Origin: Curvibacter lanceolatus ATCC 14669 | Lineage (GTDB): Bacteria > Pseudomonadota > Gammaproteobacteria > Burkholderiales > Burkholderiaceae_C | Assembly: GCF_000381265.1 (NCBI RefSeq) | Contig: NZ_KB906276.1 | Location: forward strand, 1-64,000 | DNA: 64,000 nt | Direction: 5' to 3' | Shown: piece by piece, positions 63,468-64,000 of the stretch | Layout: each line of letters opens with the position of its first letter | How positions within the stretch are numbered: position 1 is the stretch's first letter | Translations under genes and position numbers: made by a program | The notes under the pieces: generated by a model | The model's database searches: none | What the model saw: the letters and a program-made list of their open reading frames with translations, nothing else | Told to the model about the DNA's origin: nothing

Positions 63468-63518
63468 TGATGTCGACCATCATCAAAATATTGACTTTTT
63501 AGATTACGGTCGTCATCA
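63468..63518. promoter_or_regulatory. TetR operator candidates between the TetR and SDR genes
   Basis: A 15-base palindrome TGATG-TCGAC-CATCA lies at 63468-63482. A second, inverted, partial copy (TTACGGTCGTCATCA, sharing TGATG-x-CGACC when read on the other strand) lies at 63504-63518. A minus-strand promoter (TTGATG, 16 bases, TAGAAT) overlaps the first. The region is AT-rich. Confidence 0.55.
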
Positions 63519-63618
63519 TTGCTCCATGGCAGCCCTTTTCAGGCGCTGAACCATGACCGCCAACCCAACCCCGCCGGGCCAAAAACCACCCGGCCCTCTT
63601 TGCCAGGAGCCTTCGCAC

Positions 63619-64000
63619 ATGACCACCACCCTCACCACCACACCCGCCACCCCCCTCCCCACCGTGCTCGTCACCGGCGCCTCCAGCGGCATCGGCGCTG
63701 TCTATGCCGAACGCTTTGCCCAACGTGGCCATAACCTGGTGCTGGTCGCCCGCGACAAGCCCCGGCTCGATGTGCTGGCCGCCAAGCTGAGCGAGCGGCA
63801 CCAGGTGGCCGTCGACGTGCTGCAGGCCGACCTCACCCAGCAGCCCGACCTGGCCCAGGTCGAAGCCCGCCTGCGCGACGACAGCCGCATCGGCATCCTG
63901 ATCAACAACGCCGGCATGGCCCAAACGGGCCACTTTCTGCAACAAGGCCCGCAAGACATCGAGCGGGTGATTGCCCTCAACACCACCGCCTTGACCCGCC
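63619..64000 (+). CDS. Short-chain dehydrogenase/reductase, 5' part
   Basis: This N-terminal part of an SDR runs off the window end. Visible are the NAD(P)-binding TGASSGIG (residues 19-26), the second motif LINNAGMAQTG, and LNTTALT. AGGAG lies 9 bases before ATG 63619. The enzyme would oxidise or reduce an alcohol or ketone with NAD(P). It is divergent from the TetR gene. Confidence 0.88.
   Translation, partial: MTTTLTTTPATPLPTVLVTGASSGIGAVYAERFAQRGHNLVLVARDKPRLDVLAAKLSERHQVAVDVLQADLTQQPDLAQVEARLRDDSRIGILINNAGMAQTGHFLQQGPQDIERVIALNTTALTR

Noticed and set aside
1-64000. CRISPR array, tRNA, rRNA, prophage or complete insertion sequence
   Set aside because: I saw no regular direct repeats with spacers, no tRNA cloverleaf, and no transposase, integrase or phage structural gene anywhere in the window.

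Overview
The window is high-GC DNA whose gene content points to a betaproteobacterium of the order Burkholderiales, most likely Comamonadaceae. The signs are five orphan Bug (TctC-type) periplasmic receptors, three Omp32-type trimeric porins, orphan LysR/IclR/AraC-regulated catabolic operons, and a beta-ketoadipate branch encoded by a CoA-transferase pair plus thiolase. This assignment is inferred from gene families; no rRNA or tRNA gene is present to confirm it. Almost everything is catabolic, transport or metal-homeostasis accessory content.

Region by region: (1) 1-2345 (+) holds the end of a pca-type operon: 3-oxoadipate CoA-transferase A (cut by the window edge), subunit B, and beta-ketoadipyl-CoA thiolase. 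(2) 2430-12153 holds an IclR regulator divergent from a Bug receptor, enoyl-CoA hydratase, NDP-forming acyl-CoA synthetase, alpha/beta hydrolase, MmgE/PrpD protein, a second Bug and a porin. Near-identical 19-bp palindromes lie in front of the iclR/Bug divergent promoter and in front of the porin, which suggests one small IclR regulon. (3) 12287-23420 (-) is a long co-directional block: two small genes, a CzcCBA-type heavy-metal RND efflux system, an MgtA-type P-type ATPase and a FixJ-type two-component system, mostly with stop/start overlaps. (4) 23720-25207 (-) is a CLC-F fluoride/proton antiporter gene preceded by a clear fluoride (crcB-motif) riboswitch. (5) 25272-28945 is an AraC regulator divergent from an 822-aa Baeyer-Villiger monooxygenase fused to an HSL-type esterase. 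(6) 28957-31140 (-) is a TonB-dependent siderophore receptor with a possible Fur box. (7) 31412-39516 (-) is a three-part Rieske oxygenase set (alpha, beta, ferredoxin, no reductase) followed by a complete LivKHMGF-type ABC importer and preceded by an AraC regulator. (8) 39517-42410 is a gene-poor gap, a small exported protein and a GH79-like lipoprotein. (9) 42533-50940 is a Bug receptor and an operon of FAA hydrolase, hydantoinase A/B, a small CxC protein and a COG0523 GTPase, divergent from a LysR regulator. (10) 51074-60578 is a porin with a strong intrinsic terminator, then a LysR regulator divergent from a probable ring-cleavage operon (FAA hydrolase, Bug, VOC protein, aldehyde dehydrogenase, RutE-like reductase, 4-OT tautomerase, porin, Bug). 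(11) 60839-64000 is an AraC regulator, an alpha/beta hydrolase, and a TetR regulator divergent from a short-chain dehydrogenase cut by the window end.

The genes fit a recurring pattern: an outer-membrane porin and a periplasmic binding protein supply an organic acid or aromatic compound, a regulator sits next to a divergent promoter, and dedicated enzymes funnel the compound to CoA thioesters or ring-cleavage products. The best supported special signals are the fluoride riboswitch with its CLC-F gene, the paired IclR-type operators, the monooxygenase-esterase fusion, and the hydantoinase operon carrying its own metal-chaperone-like GTPase.
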